14,829 nt of DNA. Origin: JBCCRH01 sp039208045 (GTDB taxonomy: Bacteria; Bacteroidota; Bacteroidia; Chitinophagales; Saprospiraceae). The notes beneath the pieces were generated by a model. It had not been told where the DNA came from and searched no databases. It was given only the letters and a program-made list of their open reading frames with translations. Both the position numbers and the translations under genes were made by a program. Within the stretch, counting starts at the first letter, position 1; each line of letters opens with the position of its first letter. Below, one piece after another: positions 5,758-12,360 of the stretch. The stretch lies in the NCBI GenBank assembly GCA_039208045.1, contig JBCCRH010000103.1:1-14829 (forward strand). Reading direction: 5' to 3'.

Positions 5758-7866
5758 ATGGAAAATGCCCTCGATACCCCCATTGAGTATCTAAAAGGAG
5801 TAGGCCCCAAACGTGCCGATTTATTGAGATCGGAGCTTCAAATTGCCAAATTAGGCGATTTGCTGATGCATTTTCCACATCGCTATATCGATAAGACGCA
5901 GTTTCATAAGATCAATATGATTGGCCCGGATAGTGGGCAGGTGCAGCTAAAAGGGGTACTAAGGCGCCTAAATACTGTTGGCGAAGGCCGAAAAAAGCGC
6001 TTGGTGGGCCGCTTGCGAGATGATACGGGAGCCATAGAACTAGTTTGGTTTACAGGAGTAAATTGGTTGGAAAAATCGCTGGAAGTAGGGAAGGAATATG
6101 TCGTATTTGGCAGGATCACCGCTTTTCGCAATCAATTCAATATTGCACATCCAGAAATGGAGCAGGTCACGCCCGACAATACGCGCAAAGCCACGGCGTT
6201 TGCCCCCGTCTACCCCAGCACGGACAAGCTCAATACCCGAGGCATAGATGCCAAAGTACGGCGCCGTTTGATGCAGTATGCTTTCGAAAAGCTCCAAGCC
6301 ATTGACCTGCCCGAAAATTTGCCCGCGTACATCATCCAAAAGCTGCACTTCCCTAGTCGGTATACCGCCTTACGGCAAATTCACTTTCCACCCGATCAAG
6401 CGGCATTAAAAGCAGTGCGCAATCGCCTGAAATTTGAAGAGCTTTTCTTTTTGCAGCTCCGACTGCTCCAATTGCGGAAGAAAAGAAGAGGTGCCATAAA
6501 AGGCTATAATTTTGAAAAAATAGGTGATTACTTTAATCGCTTTTTTAGCGAAAAGCTTCCCTTTGAATTGACGGGGGCGCAGAAGCGCGTGCTACGTGAG
6601 ATTCGCCAAGATTTGCGCACTGGGGTGCAAATGAACAGGTTACTACAGGGGGATGTAGGAAGTGGAAAAACCATTGTAGGCCTCATGACCATGCTCATGG
6701 CGCTCGATAATGAGTTTCAGGCGTGCCTGATGGCGCCTACCGAAATCTTAGCGCAGCAGCATTACCAATCCATTACCGACTACAGCAAAGGCCTGGGCAT
6801 CAAAGTAGGTTTCCTTTCGGGAAGTGTGAAAGGCAAGAAACGTAAGGAAGTGCTCAAATGGGTGGCTGAGGGCGAAATCGACATCCTTATTGGCACCCAT
6901 GCCCTTCTGGAAGATCCAGTAATCTTTAAAAATCTTGGGCTAGCCATCACCGATGAGCAGCACCGCTTTGGCGTAGCGCAGCGGGCCAAACTCTGGAAAA
7001 AAAATACGCCTTATCCCCCCCATATCTTAGTCATGACAGCCACCCCCATCCCGCGCACCTTGGCCATGACGCTTTATGGCGACCTTGATGTGTCGGTCAT
7101 TGATGAACTCCCTCCAGGCAGAAAGCCCATTCAGACGATGCACAAAACCGAGAACCACCGCTTGCGTGTGATTGGTTTTATGAAAGAAGAAATTGCGAAA
7201 GGCCACCAAGCATACGTCGTCTATCCACTCATCGAAGAGTCGGAGACTTTAGACCTAAAGAACCTAGAAGAAGGCTACGAAGCACTGACCAGAGAATTTC
7301 CACAGCCCCAATACCAGATCAGCATCGTACACGGCCGCATGAAACCTGCTGATAAGGACTTCGAGATGCAGCGTTTTGCCAAAGGCGAAACCCAAATTAT
7401 GGTGGCGACTACTGTGATTGAAGTAGGTGTCAATGTGCCCAATGCTTCCATTATGGTCATCGAAAATACAGAGCGCTTTGGCCTATCGCAGCTCCACCAA
7501 TTGAGGGGACGAGTGGGGCGTGGTGCCGATCAGTCCTATTGCATTTTGATGTCGAGCTTCAAGCTGAGCCACGAGAGCAAAGAGCGTATTGCCACTATGG
7601 TACGTACCAACAATGGCTTCGAAATTGCAGAAGCCGATCTCCGCTTACGCGGCCCAGGCAACATCGAGGGCACCCAGCAAAGTGGCATCCTCAACTTCCG
7701 CATCGCCGACCTCGCCCGCGATGGCAAAATCCTCCAAACCGCGCGCGAAATTGCCGCGCGCATCCTGGAAGATGATCCCAAACTCGAACGGCCGGAGCAT
7801 CATCCTATTAAGTGGTACTCAGAAAAGTATGGGAAAAAGCTGAAGGGATGGAGCAGGATTAGTTGA
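5758..7866 (+). CDS. recG: ATP-dependent DNA helicase RecG
   Basis: A 702-residue RecG of usual length. RecG is a double-strand DNA translocase that reverses stalled forks and processes branched intermediates such as Holliday junctions and R-loops. The N-terminal wedge (OB-fold) region spans about 60-160 and opens with the typical DTPIEYLKGVGPKRADLL. Helicase motifs follow in order: Walker A GDVGSGKT (298-305), motif Ia MAPTEILAQQH, DEQH box (399-402, DEQHRFGVAQR), motif III MTATPIPRTLA (426-436) and motif VI QLHQLRGRVGRG (578-589). The C-terminal RecG signature ADLRLRGPGNIEGTQQSG is present. All key residues look intact. The ATG start gives the family N-terminus. It follows a repeat block and converges on the next gene with only 18 bases between the stop codons. 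Confidence 0.97.
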   Translation: MENALDTPIEYLKGVGPKRADLLRSELQIAKLGDLLMHFPHRYIDKTQFHKINMIGPDSGQVQLKGVLRRLNTVGEGRKKRLVGRLRDDTGAIELVWFTGVNWLEKSLEVGKEYVVFGRITAFRNQFNIAHPEMEQVTPDNTRKATAFAPVYPSTDKLNTRGIDAKVRRRLMQYAFEKLQAIDLPENLPAYIIQKLHFPSRYTALRQIHFPPDQAALKAVRNRLKFEELFFLQLRLLQLRKKRRGAIKGYNFEKIGDYFNRFFSEKLPFELTGAQKRVLREIRQDLRTGVQMNRLLQGDVGSGKTIVGLMTMLMALDNEFQACLMAPTEILAQQHYQSITDYSKGLGIKVGFLSGSVKGKKRKEVLKWVAEGEIDILIGTHALLEDPVIFKNLGLAITDEQHRFGVAQRAKLWKKNTPYPPHILVMTATPIPRTLAMTLYGDLDVSVIDELPPGRKPIQTMHKTENHRLRVIGFMKEEIAKGHQAYVVYPLIEESETLDLKNLEEGYEALTREFPQPQYQISIVHGRMKPADKDFEMQRFAKGETQIMVATTVIEVGVNVPNASIMVIENTERFGLSQLHQLRGRVGRGADQSYCILMSSFKLSHESKERIATMVRTNNGFEIAEADLRLRGPGNIEGTQQSGILNFRIADLARDGKILQTAREIAARILEDDPKLERPEHHPIKWYSEKYGKKLKGWSRIS

Positions 7867-7884
7867 TTCAACTTGTTCCGCCAT

Positions 7885-8967
7885 TTAGTAGATGCCTGGT
7901 ATAATCCGATAAGGAACTTTTTTTTCATATTCCTGCCAAAGAGAACCGTACTTGGCAGCGCAGCGTTTGTCATCGTCGATTTGGCGAGGGATGAAGAGGG
8001 CCAGATAGTATAGCGGGTATAGCCAAGGCCACAGCAGGGTGGGATAGCCCACGCTCAATGCAATGGCAATAGCCATGATTATTTCGCCCATATAGTTGAC
8101 ATGGCGGCTCATGCCCCAATAGCCATTGACGAGTAGTTTGCGCTTGCCATCCGTGATGTATTCGGGTTGAATGCCTAAGAAAGCCCGATCGGGCTGCGTT
8201 TTGAAATAGAACTTTTGCATATTAGCTCCCCTGGTAAAAGTCCATCCCAGCAAGAAAAGGAGACCTAAAAGAACCAATACCCAATTGGGCGTGCCAGGGT
8301 TAGGCAAGTCAGCTACCGACCATATAGCAATAGAATAAAAATAAGGGTAAAAGGCAAGGCATCCCCAGCCTAGCTTAAAGCCCATGCGTTCGGCAAATAA
8401 ATCGTAGGTATAGAGGTGAACACGCTCAAAAGTGAGGTAATCGCAAATAAAGAAGGTAAGCATGGCAGCAGCTAGAAACACGCCCTTATTAGAGTCTTCT
8501 CCATAAGTAAGTTGGTGATGGGCGCTGAAGCTCAGGATATTTAGCTCTAGCATAATCGCACCAATGAGGTAGAGCCACATTTTTGCATCGATACGACCGC
8601 CCCAGAGCTGAGGGTTCTCCGGTCGGCCCAGAAAGAAATCAGCCAGGAAGGACTTACCTGTAGAGGGAAAAGGGAGTACAAAAGCAAAGGAAAAGATCAG
8701 TCCAAAGGTGATGGCACCGGCTAGGCTGTACCACCGCCAGGTGTATAACCAATCCCAAGGAAGCCAATGTTGGTAGCCGACTAAGAACCACAGCCCAATC
8801 ATCAGGAGGAAGGTCAACCAGCCATTCAGGCGATACCGGAGCAGCTCTCCTGTATGCTCATGACGCACATAGCCCGTTACCCAGCGGGCAGGCAAAAAAG
8901 CATTGGAAAGAAAGATCAGTGCATAAATAATCCAAGGAGCGAAGAAAGCACCTGATGGTTCCATCAT
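7885..8967 (-). CDS. ERG4/ERG24-family sterol-reductase-like membrane protein
   Basis: The 360-residue protein is highly hydrophobic with about nine or ten membrane segments. Its C-terminus carries the hallmark of the sterol C14/C24 reductase family: GYWGMSRHVNYMGE (282-295), then DDDKRC (331-336), KYGSLWQEYEKKVPYRI and a final IPGIY. In eukaryotic and methanotroph members this region binds NADPH, and the enzyme reduces a sterol double bond. Most Bacteroidota lack sterol synthesis and no other sterol gene is visible, so the substrate could be another isoprenoid or lipid. The related isoprenylcysteine methyltransferase-like fold (DUF1295) is an alternative label. It is last in a minus-strand cluster, starting 15 bases after the mltG stop, and may use the second of two adjacent Met codons (8964). 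Confidence 0.82.
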   Translation of the reverse strand: MMEPSGAFFAPWIIYALIFLSNAFLPARWVTGYVRHEHTGELLRYRLNGWLTFLLMIGLWFLVGYQHWLPWDWLYTWRWYSLAGAITFGLIFSFAFVLPFPSTGKSFLADFFLGRPENPQLWGGRIDAKMWLYLIGAIMLELNILSFSAHHQLTYGEDSNKGVFLAAAMLTFFICDYLTFERVHLYTYDLFAERMGFKLGWGCLAFYPYFYSIAIWSVADLPNPGTPNWVLVLLGLLFLLGWTFTRGANMQKFYFKTQPDRAFLGIQPEYITDGKRKLLVNGYWGMSRHVNYMGEIIMAIAIALSVGYPTLLWPWLYPLYYLALFIPRQIDDDKRCAAKYGSLWQEYEKKVPYRIIPGIY

Positions 8968-8982
8968 GATAAGTCTTTTGCA

Positions 8983-10017
8983 TTAGCGTAAGCCCCTTTT
9001 CCGAAGGTTTTGCCTATAGCGTTGAGCGTTTCTGTTGTGCTGCTCTAAGGATTTAGCGAAAGCGTGTACCCCGCTACCATCCCCTTTGGAGCAGAAGAAG
9101 ATATAGTCGTGGTCTTCAGCATTAAGTACCGCGTCGATACTTGAGATGGAAGCCATACTAATAGGGCCAGGAGGTAGGCCTGCATACATATAGGTATTGT
9201 AGGGAGAATCGTATTGCGTATGATAGTTGGTTACCCGTGTCGTACTAAAGTCCCGCCGAGCAAATACCGAAGTGGGGTCTGCTTGTAGCAGGATACCTTG
9301 CTCTAAACGGTTGAGATACACCCCAGCCATTCTTGGCTTTTCGGGCTGGTGGGTAGTTTCTCGCTCCACGATAGAAGCTAGGGTGTAGACTTCTGCCGGA
9401 GTCAAACCGAGACTCTTAGCGGCCACAGCACGCCCTTTTTTACTCCAAAAAGCTTCATGCTCTTTTTTCATTCTTTTCAGAAATGCTCTTCCGTCCATAT
9501 TCCAGTACACCTCATACGTATTGGGGATAAATAAGCTCATCAGCGTTTCAGGAGTATAGCCCAGTTCTGCAATGAATGCTTCATCTTGGAATACTTCCCA
9601 TAAGTCCGTAGAATCTGCTTCAATAAAGGAGGCAGCTTTCCCAGCAACTTCTTCGGTCAGGCGCTCCATAGAAAGGACAAGCCTAACAGGCGCTTGCTTA
9701 CCATTCCGCAGGTGACGGATCACATCTACCCCATTCCAGCCCGGCACCAGCTCAAAGCGGCCCGCCCGCATCGGGTCTTTTTTATAGTTCATATAGTCTG
9801 CCAAGTATTCAAAAGTAAAAGCATCGCGAACAATGCCCTTATTTTTCAGCATAGCCACAACGTCTTCAAAAGTAGAGCCCGTCGGAATTTCTACTACGAT
9901 TTTACCATCTGTATTGGGCACCCCATTCGCCAGAAACACCCTGGAATACAATAAATAGCCTGCTATCAGAGCAACTACAAGTATAATACCTAAACCTATT
10001 CGAATAACCTTTCCCAT
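8983..10017 (-). CDS. mltG: Endolytic murein transglycosylase MltG
   Basis: The 344-residue product is an inner-membrane lytic transglycosylase that cleaves nascent peptidoglycan strands and is thought to set glycan chain length. One N-terminal membrane anchor (about 5-25) is followed by a LysM-like region (VVEIPTGSTFEDVVAML, 41-57) and the YceG/MltG catalytic domain. The catalytic glutamate is Glu218 in LASIVERETT, the same number as the Escherichia coli residue. Other family signatures are MAGVYLNRLEQGILLQADPT (230-249), YNTYMYAGLPPGPI (273-286) and a C-terminal HAFAKSLEQHNRN. It looks complete. It precedes the sterol-reductase-like gene and follows panB on the same strand, with a REP-like repeat between panB and mltG. 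Confidence 0.95.
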   Translation of the reverse strand: MGKVIRIGLGIILVVALIAGYLLYSRVFLANGVPNTDGKIVVEIPTGSTFEDVVAMLKNKGIVRDAFTFEYLADYMNYKKDPMRAGRFELVPGWNGVDVIRHLRNGKQAPVRLVLSMERLTEEVAGKAASFIEADSTDLWEVFQDEAFIAELGYTPETLMSLFIPNTYEVYWNMDGRAFLKRMKKEHEAFWSKKGRAVAAKSLGLTPAEVYTLASIVERETTHQPEKPRMAGVYLNRLEQGILLQADPTSVFARRDFSTTRVTNYHTQYDSPYNTYMYAGLPPGPISMASISSIDAVLNAEDHDYIFFCSKGDGSGVHAFAKSLEQHNRNAQRYRQNLRKRGLR

Positions 10018-10058
10018 ATCATTCCGTTTGTTTTAAAACGCCTAAACCATAGAGGGCC

Positions 10059-10090
10059 ACGCGGATTACAAATCCACTAAGCACGGGCCA
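10059..10090 (-). repeat. REP-like palindrome between panB and mltG
   Basis: These 32 bases match 3-34 at 31 positions, in the same orientation. The repeat lies in the 86-bp gap between the panB stop and the mltG start. On the transcribed strand it contains GGATTTGTAATCC, able to form a short hairpin, so it may influence mRNA processing or stability in this gene cluster. Confidence 0.85.
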
Positions 10091-10103
10091 ACTAAGCTAC
10101 GCC

Positions 10104-10919
10104 CTAGTATTGTTCTTTTTCATTAGGAAAATCGCTAGCCTTCACGTCTTTTATGTACCGCCCAACCGCATCTTGTATTTCGTCAAATAATTCGAGGTAG
10201 CGGCGTAGGAAGCGGGGCTGAAAATCTTTGGTAATACCTAGCATATCGTGGGTGACGAGTACTTGACCATCTACATCTGCACCTGCGCCAATTCCGATAG
10301 TGGGGATGAGCAGGCTTTCGGATACTTCCTTGGCTAGGTGTGCAGGGATTTTTTCTAATACGATACCAAAACATCCTAGTTCCTGCAAAAGCAGGGCATC
10401 TTCGCGTAGCTTTTTGGCTTCCGCCGCCTCTTTAGCCCGCACGGTGTAGGTACCGAATTTGTAGATGGACTGGGGGGTTAAACCCAAATGGCCCATCACG
10501 GGGATCCCCGCTGAGAGGATACGCTTGATCGACTCTTCTATTTCTCGCCCACCTTCTAATTTGACAGCATGTGCGCCCGATTCTTTCATGATACGGATAG
10601 CTGATTCTAAGGCGAGGCGAGAATTCCCCTGATAAGAGCCAAAGGGTAAATCGACTACGATCAGTGCTCTTTTTACAGCTCTTACTACGCTCGAAGCGTG
10701 ATAGATCATCTGATCTAGTGTAATAGGCAGTGTAGTTTCGTGCCCTGCCATTACGTTGGAGGCAGAGTCACCCACTAGCAGCACATCAATGCCTGCGGCA
10801 TCTATAATTCTGGCCATGGAGAAGTCGTAGCCGGTGAGCATGGCGATCTTTTCCCCCCGGTTTGTCATGGCTTGGAGGACGTGGGTGGTTATTCGTTTTA
10901 TTTCTTTGTTGACTGACAT
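10104..10919 (-). CDS. panB: 3-methyl-2-oxobutanoate hydroxymethyltransferase
   Basis: The product (271 residues from the ATG at 10919) performs the first committed step of pantothenate and coenzyme A synthesis: it adds a hydroxymethyl group from methylenetetrahydrofolate to 2-oxoisovalerate, giving ketopantoate. Expected motifs are intact: GYDFSMARI (30-38), LVGDSASNVMAGHETTLP (48-65) with metal ligand Asp51, VVDLPFGSY (88-96) with Asp90, VKLEGG (119-124) with Glu122, MGHLGLTPQS (142-151), the proposed catalytic Glu189 in VLEKIP, and PTIGIGAGADVDGQVLV (206-222). A longer frame from a TTG at 10940 adds seven residues outside the family and is not preferred. Length is close to the 264 residues of the E. 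coli enzyme. It is first in a minus-strand cluster with mltG. Confidence 0.96.
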   Translation of the reverse strand: MSVNKEIKRITTHVLQAMTNRGEKIAMLTGYDFSMARIIDAAGIDVLLVGDSASNVMAGHETTLPITLDQMIYHASSVVRAVKRALIVVDLPFGSYQGNSRLALESAIRIMKESGAHAVKLEGGREIEESIKRILSAGIPVMGHLGLTPQSIYKFGTYTVRAKEAAEAKKLREDALLLQELGCFGIVLEKIPAHLAKEVSESLLIPTIGIGAGADVDGQVLVTHDMLGITKDFQPRFLRRYLELFDEIQDAVGRYIKDVKASDFPNEKEQY

Positions 10920-11029
10920 GCGCTTAATTTTGATATTCAAGCGCGGTGAATATACTGCATTTTTTTTGGGATCGTCTTACGGCCGTCACAGTAATCAATA
11001 CCGAGTAGGGTAATTCATTTGAAAAGATT

Positions 11030-11037
11030 TACCTTTG
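11030..11037 (+). promoter_or_regulatory. Bacteroidota-type -7 promoter element
   Basis: TACCTTTG matches the TAnnTTTG consensus used by the primary sigma factor of Bacteroidota. It lies 18 bases upstream of the lipoprotein start codon, implying a very short leader. I see no TTG at the ideal -33 spacing, so the call rests on the -7 element and its position. Confidence 0.5.
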
Positions 11038-11055
11038 AGGCTCTAAATTTAGATT

Positions 11056-12063
11056 ATGACTAATAAGTTTGTTTGGTTTTGCCTACTAGTTTGTGTTGGC
11101 TTCAGTGCGTGTGAGACTGATTTCACCTTGGAAGGAGAATGGAGAGATATTCCAGTAGTATACGGCTTTATCTCTTTGCAGGACACTGCGCATTATATAC
11201 GAGTGGAAAAAGCGTTTTTGGAGCCGGGGGGAAATGCAGAGGATGTTGCCCAGATCGCAGATTCGCTATACTATGAAAATGCTACGGTGCAGCTAATTAA
11301 GGAAAATGGCCAAGCCTTTACCTTGGAGCGGGTCGATGGAAACTTGGAAGGCTACCAGCGACAAGATGGCCCTTTTGCGACAGCACCTAACTTTTTGTAC
11401 AAGATCAAAAAAGAAGTGATCAACCTAGAGGGTGGTGAGACCATCCAACTACTAGTCAATCGCGGAGATGATTTACCACCGGTGACTGCCGAAACGATCG
11501 TGATCAGCGACATTATACCGAATGAAAATAGTCCTGCTAGTCCCATGAATTGGGAGTATAACCGCTTTGTGACTACCGCTTGGAATGTGACAAGCGAGGC
11601 TCGTATATTTGATGTGCGCTACATTTTCAACTATCGTGAAAACTCGGCAGACGCTCCCACAGTGTTTGAAGAGCGTTCGGTAGAGTGGGTAGTCGTCAAT
11701 GAATTACTACGTGAGGATGAACCTACCACTACCAGAGTATCTATTAGCCCACAAGGAGAGTCCTTTTACCGATTTTTGGGCGCTAATATTCCTCCAGCAG
11801 AAAATCAGGTGCGCTTGTTGAGTGGAGTAGATATTTTAATTTCTGGTGGTGGGGAAGAGCTAGTAGAACAGATTGAGATTCTTCGGGTTAATTCTGGCAT
11901 TACCAGCTCACAGGTAATTCCGACCTATACCAACTTGTCAGAAGGATTTGGCTTGTTTACTTCGAGAGTATCGGTATTACGCACGAACCTACAGCTCAAT
12001 GCAGTTTCGGCCGATTCGCTTCGCAATGGTATCTATACTAAGGATTTGAATTTTGTTCAATAA
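11056..12063 (+). CDS. DUF4249-like outer-membrane lipoprotein
   Basis: The 335-residue product has a lipoprotein signal: a hydrophobic stretch ending in VGFSAC with the lipid-modified Cys at residue 19, as is usual in Bacteroidota. After it, WRDIPVVYGFISLQDTAHYIRVEKAFL resembles the N-terminal beta-sandwich of DUF4249 proteins; the rest is predicted mostly beta strand, with no catalytic motif I recognise. Members of this group often sit next to a TonB-dependent receptor, but here the gene is alone, transcribed divergently from panB and followed by dnaK. Function is unknown; a surface or periplasm-facing binding role is a guess. Family assignment is by general resemblance only. Confidence 0.6.
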   Translation: MTNKFVWFCLLVCVGFSACETDFTLEGEWRDIPVVYGFISLQDTAHYIRVEKAFLEPGGNAEDVAQIADSLYYENATVQLIKENGQAFTLERVDGNLEGYQRQDGPFATAPNFLYKIKKEVINLEGGETIQLLVNRGDDLPPVTAETIVISDIIPNENSPASPMNWEYNRFVTTAWNVTSEARIFDVRYIFNYRENSADAPTVFEERSVEWVVVNELLREDEPTTTRVSISPQGESFYRFLGANIPPAENQVRLLSGVDILISGGGEELVEQIEILRVNSGITSSQVIPTYTNLSEGFGLFTSRVSVLRTNLQLNAVSADSLRNGIYTKDLNFVQ

Positions 12064-12084
12064 GTAACAGTCAATCGATCAACC

Positions 12085-12152
12085 TGCCGTTTTGACACCT
12101 TTGTTTTTTCTTATCTGATTTCCCTGTCAGGTCAATTCTGCCAATTCCGCAG
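12085..12152. promoter_or_regulatory. Repeated TGCC-type motifs upstream of dnaK
   Basis: TGCCGTTTTGACA (12085-12097) and TGCCAATTCCGCA (12139-12151) share a layout of 5-base half-sites around a 3-base centre. TGTCA also occurs at 12125-12129. They lie 210-275 bases before the dnaK start codon and could be binding sites for a heat-shock regulator or alternative sigma factor. No CIRCE element (TTAGCACTC) is present. The relation to heat shock is inference. Confidence 0.25.
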
Positions 12153-12210
12153 TTTTGGGGTGCTTTTCTAGGGCTATGCAGCTTGGCATAGGTCTTGCTT
12201 ATATGGTAAT

Positions 12211-12267
12211 GTATACTGACGATTGAGTAGTTTTCATATTGAAAGCTACATCAATGTCAGTATATAC
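12211..12267 (+). promoter_or_regulatory. Inverted repeat in dnaK upstream region
   Basis: GTATACTGACGATTGAGTAG (12211-12230) and the segment 12246-12267, whose reverse complement begins GTATATACTGACATTGATG, form a long imperfect inverted repeat: TATACTGAC, ATTGA and GTAG all pair. It could be an operator or, if transcribed, a leader hairpin. Confidence 0.55.
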
Positions 12268-12272
12268 TGTAC

Positions 12273-12304
12273 CAAAGTGGTGTTGCATGTTGCAAACCAC
12301 TTTG
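12273..12304 (+). promoter_or_regulatory. Strong hairpin in dnaK leader
   Basis: CAAAGTGGT (12273-12281) pairs perfectly with ACCACTTTG (12296-12304). Inside, TTGCA and TGCAA pair around a 3-base loop, with a single bulged G. This gives a 14-bp stem 56 bases before the dnaK ATG. The following sequence lacks a strict T-run, so attenuation, mRNA stabilisation or thermosensing are all possible and none is shown. Confidence 0.6.
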
Positions 12305-12360
12305 CGTCAAGTATATTCAATTTTTATCAGCATCAACTCAAAACTAAAACGATATATAAC

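Noticed and set aside
7867..7884. Bidirectional terminator between recG and the sterol-reductase-like gene
   Set aside because: The 18-base gap holds no hairpin.
10920..10940. Seven-residue extension of PanB from a TTG
   Set aside because: An ATG at 10919 gives a length typical of the family, and the extra residues are not conserved family sequence.
12064..12110. Terminator after the lipoprotein gene
   Set aside because: Only a 5-bp GTCAA/TTGAC stem precedes a T-rich stretch; too weak to call.
12211..12304. CIRCE/HrcA operator at dnaK
   Set aside because: The inverted repeats do not match TTAGCACTC-N9-GAGTGCTAA.
12223..12360. 46-residue N-terminal extension of DnaK from a TTG
   Set aside because: It has no Hsp70 similarity and spans leader hairpins; the family start MGKIIGIDLGTT is at 12361.
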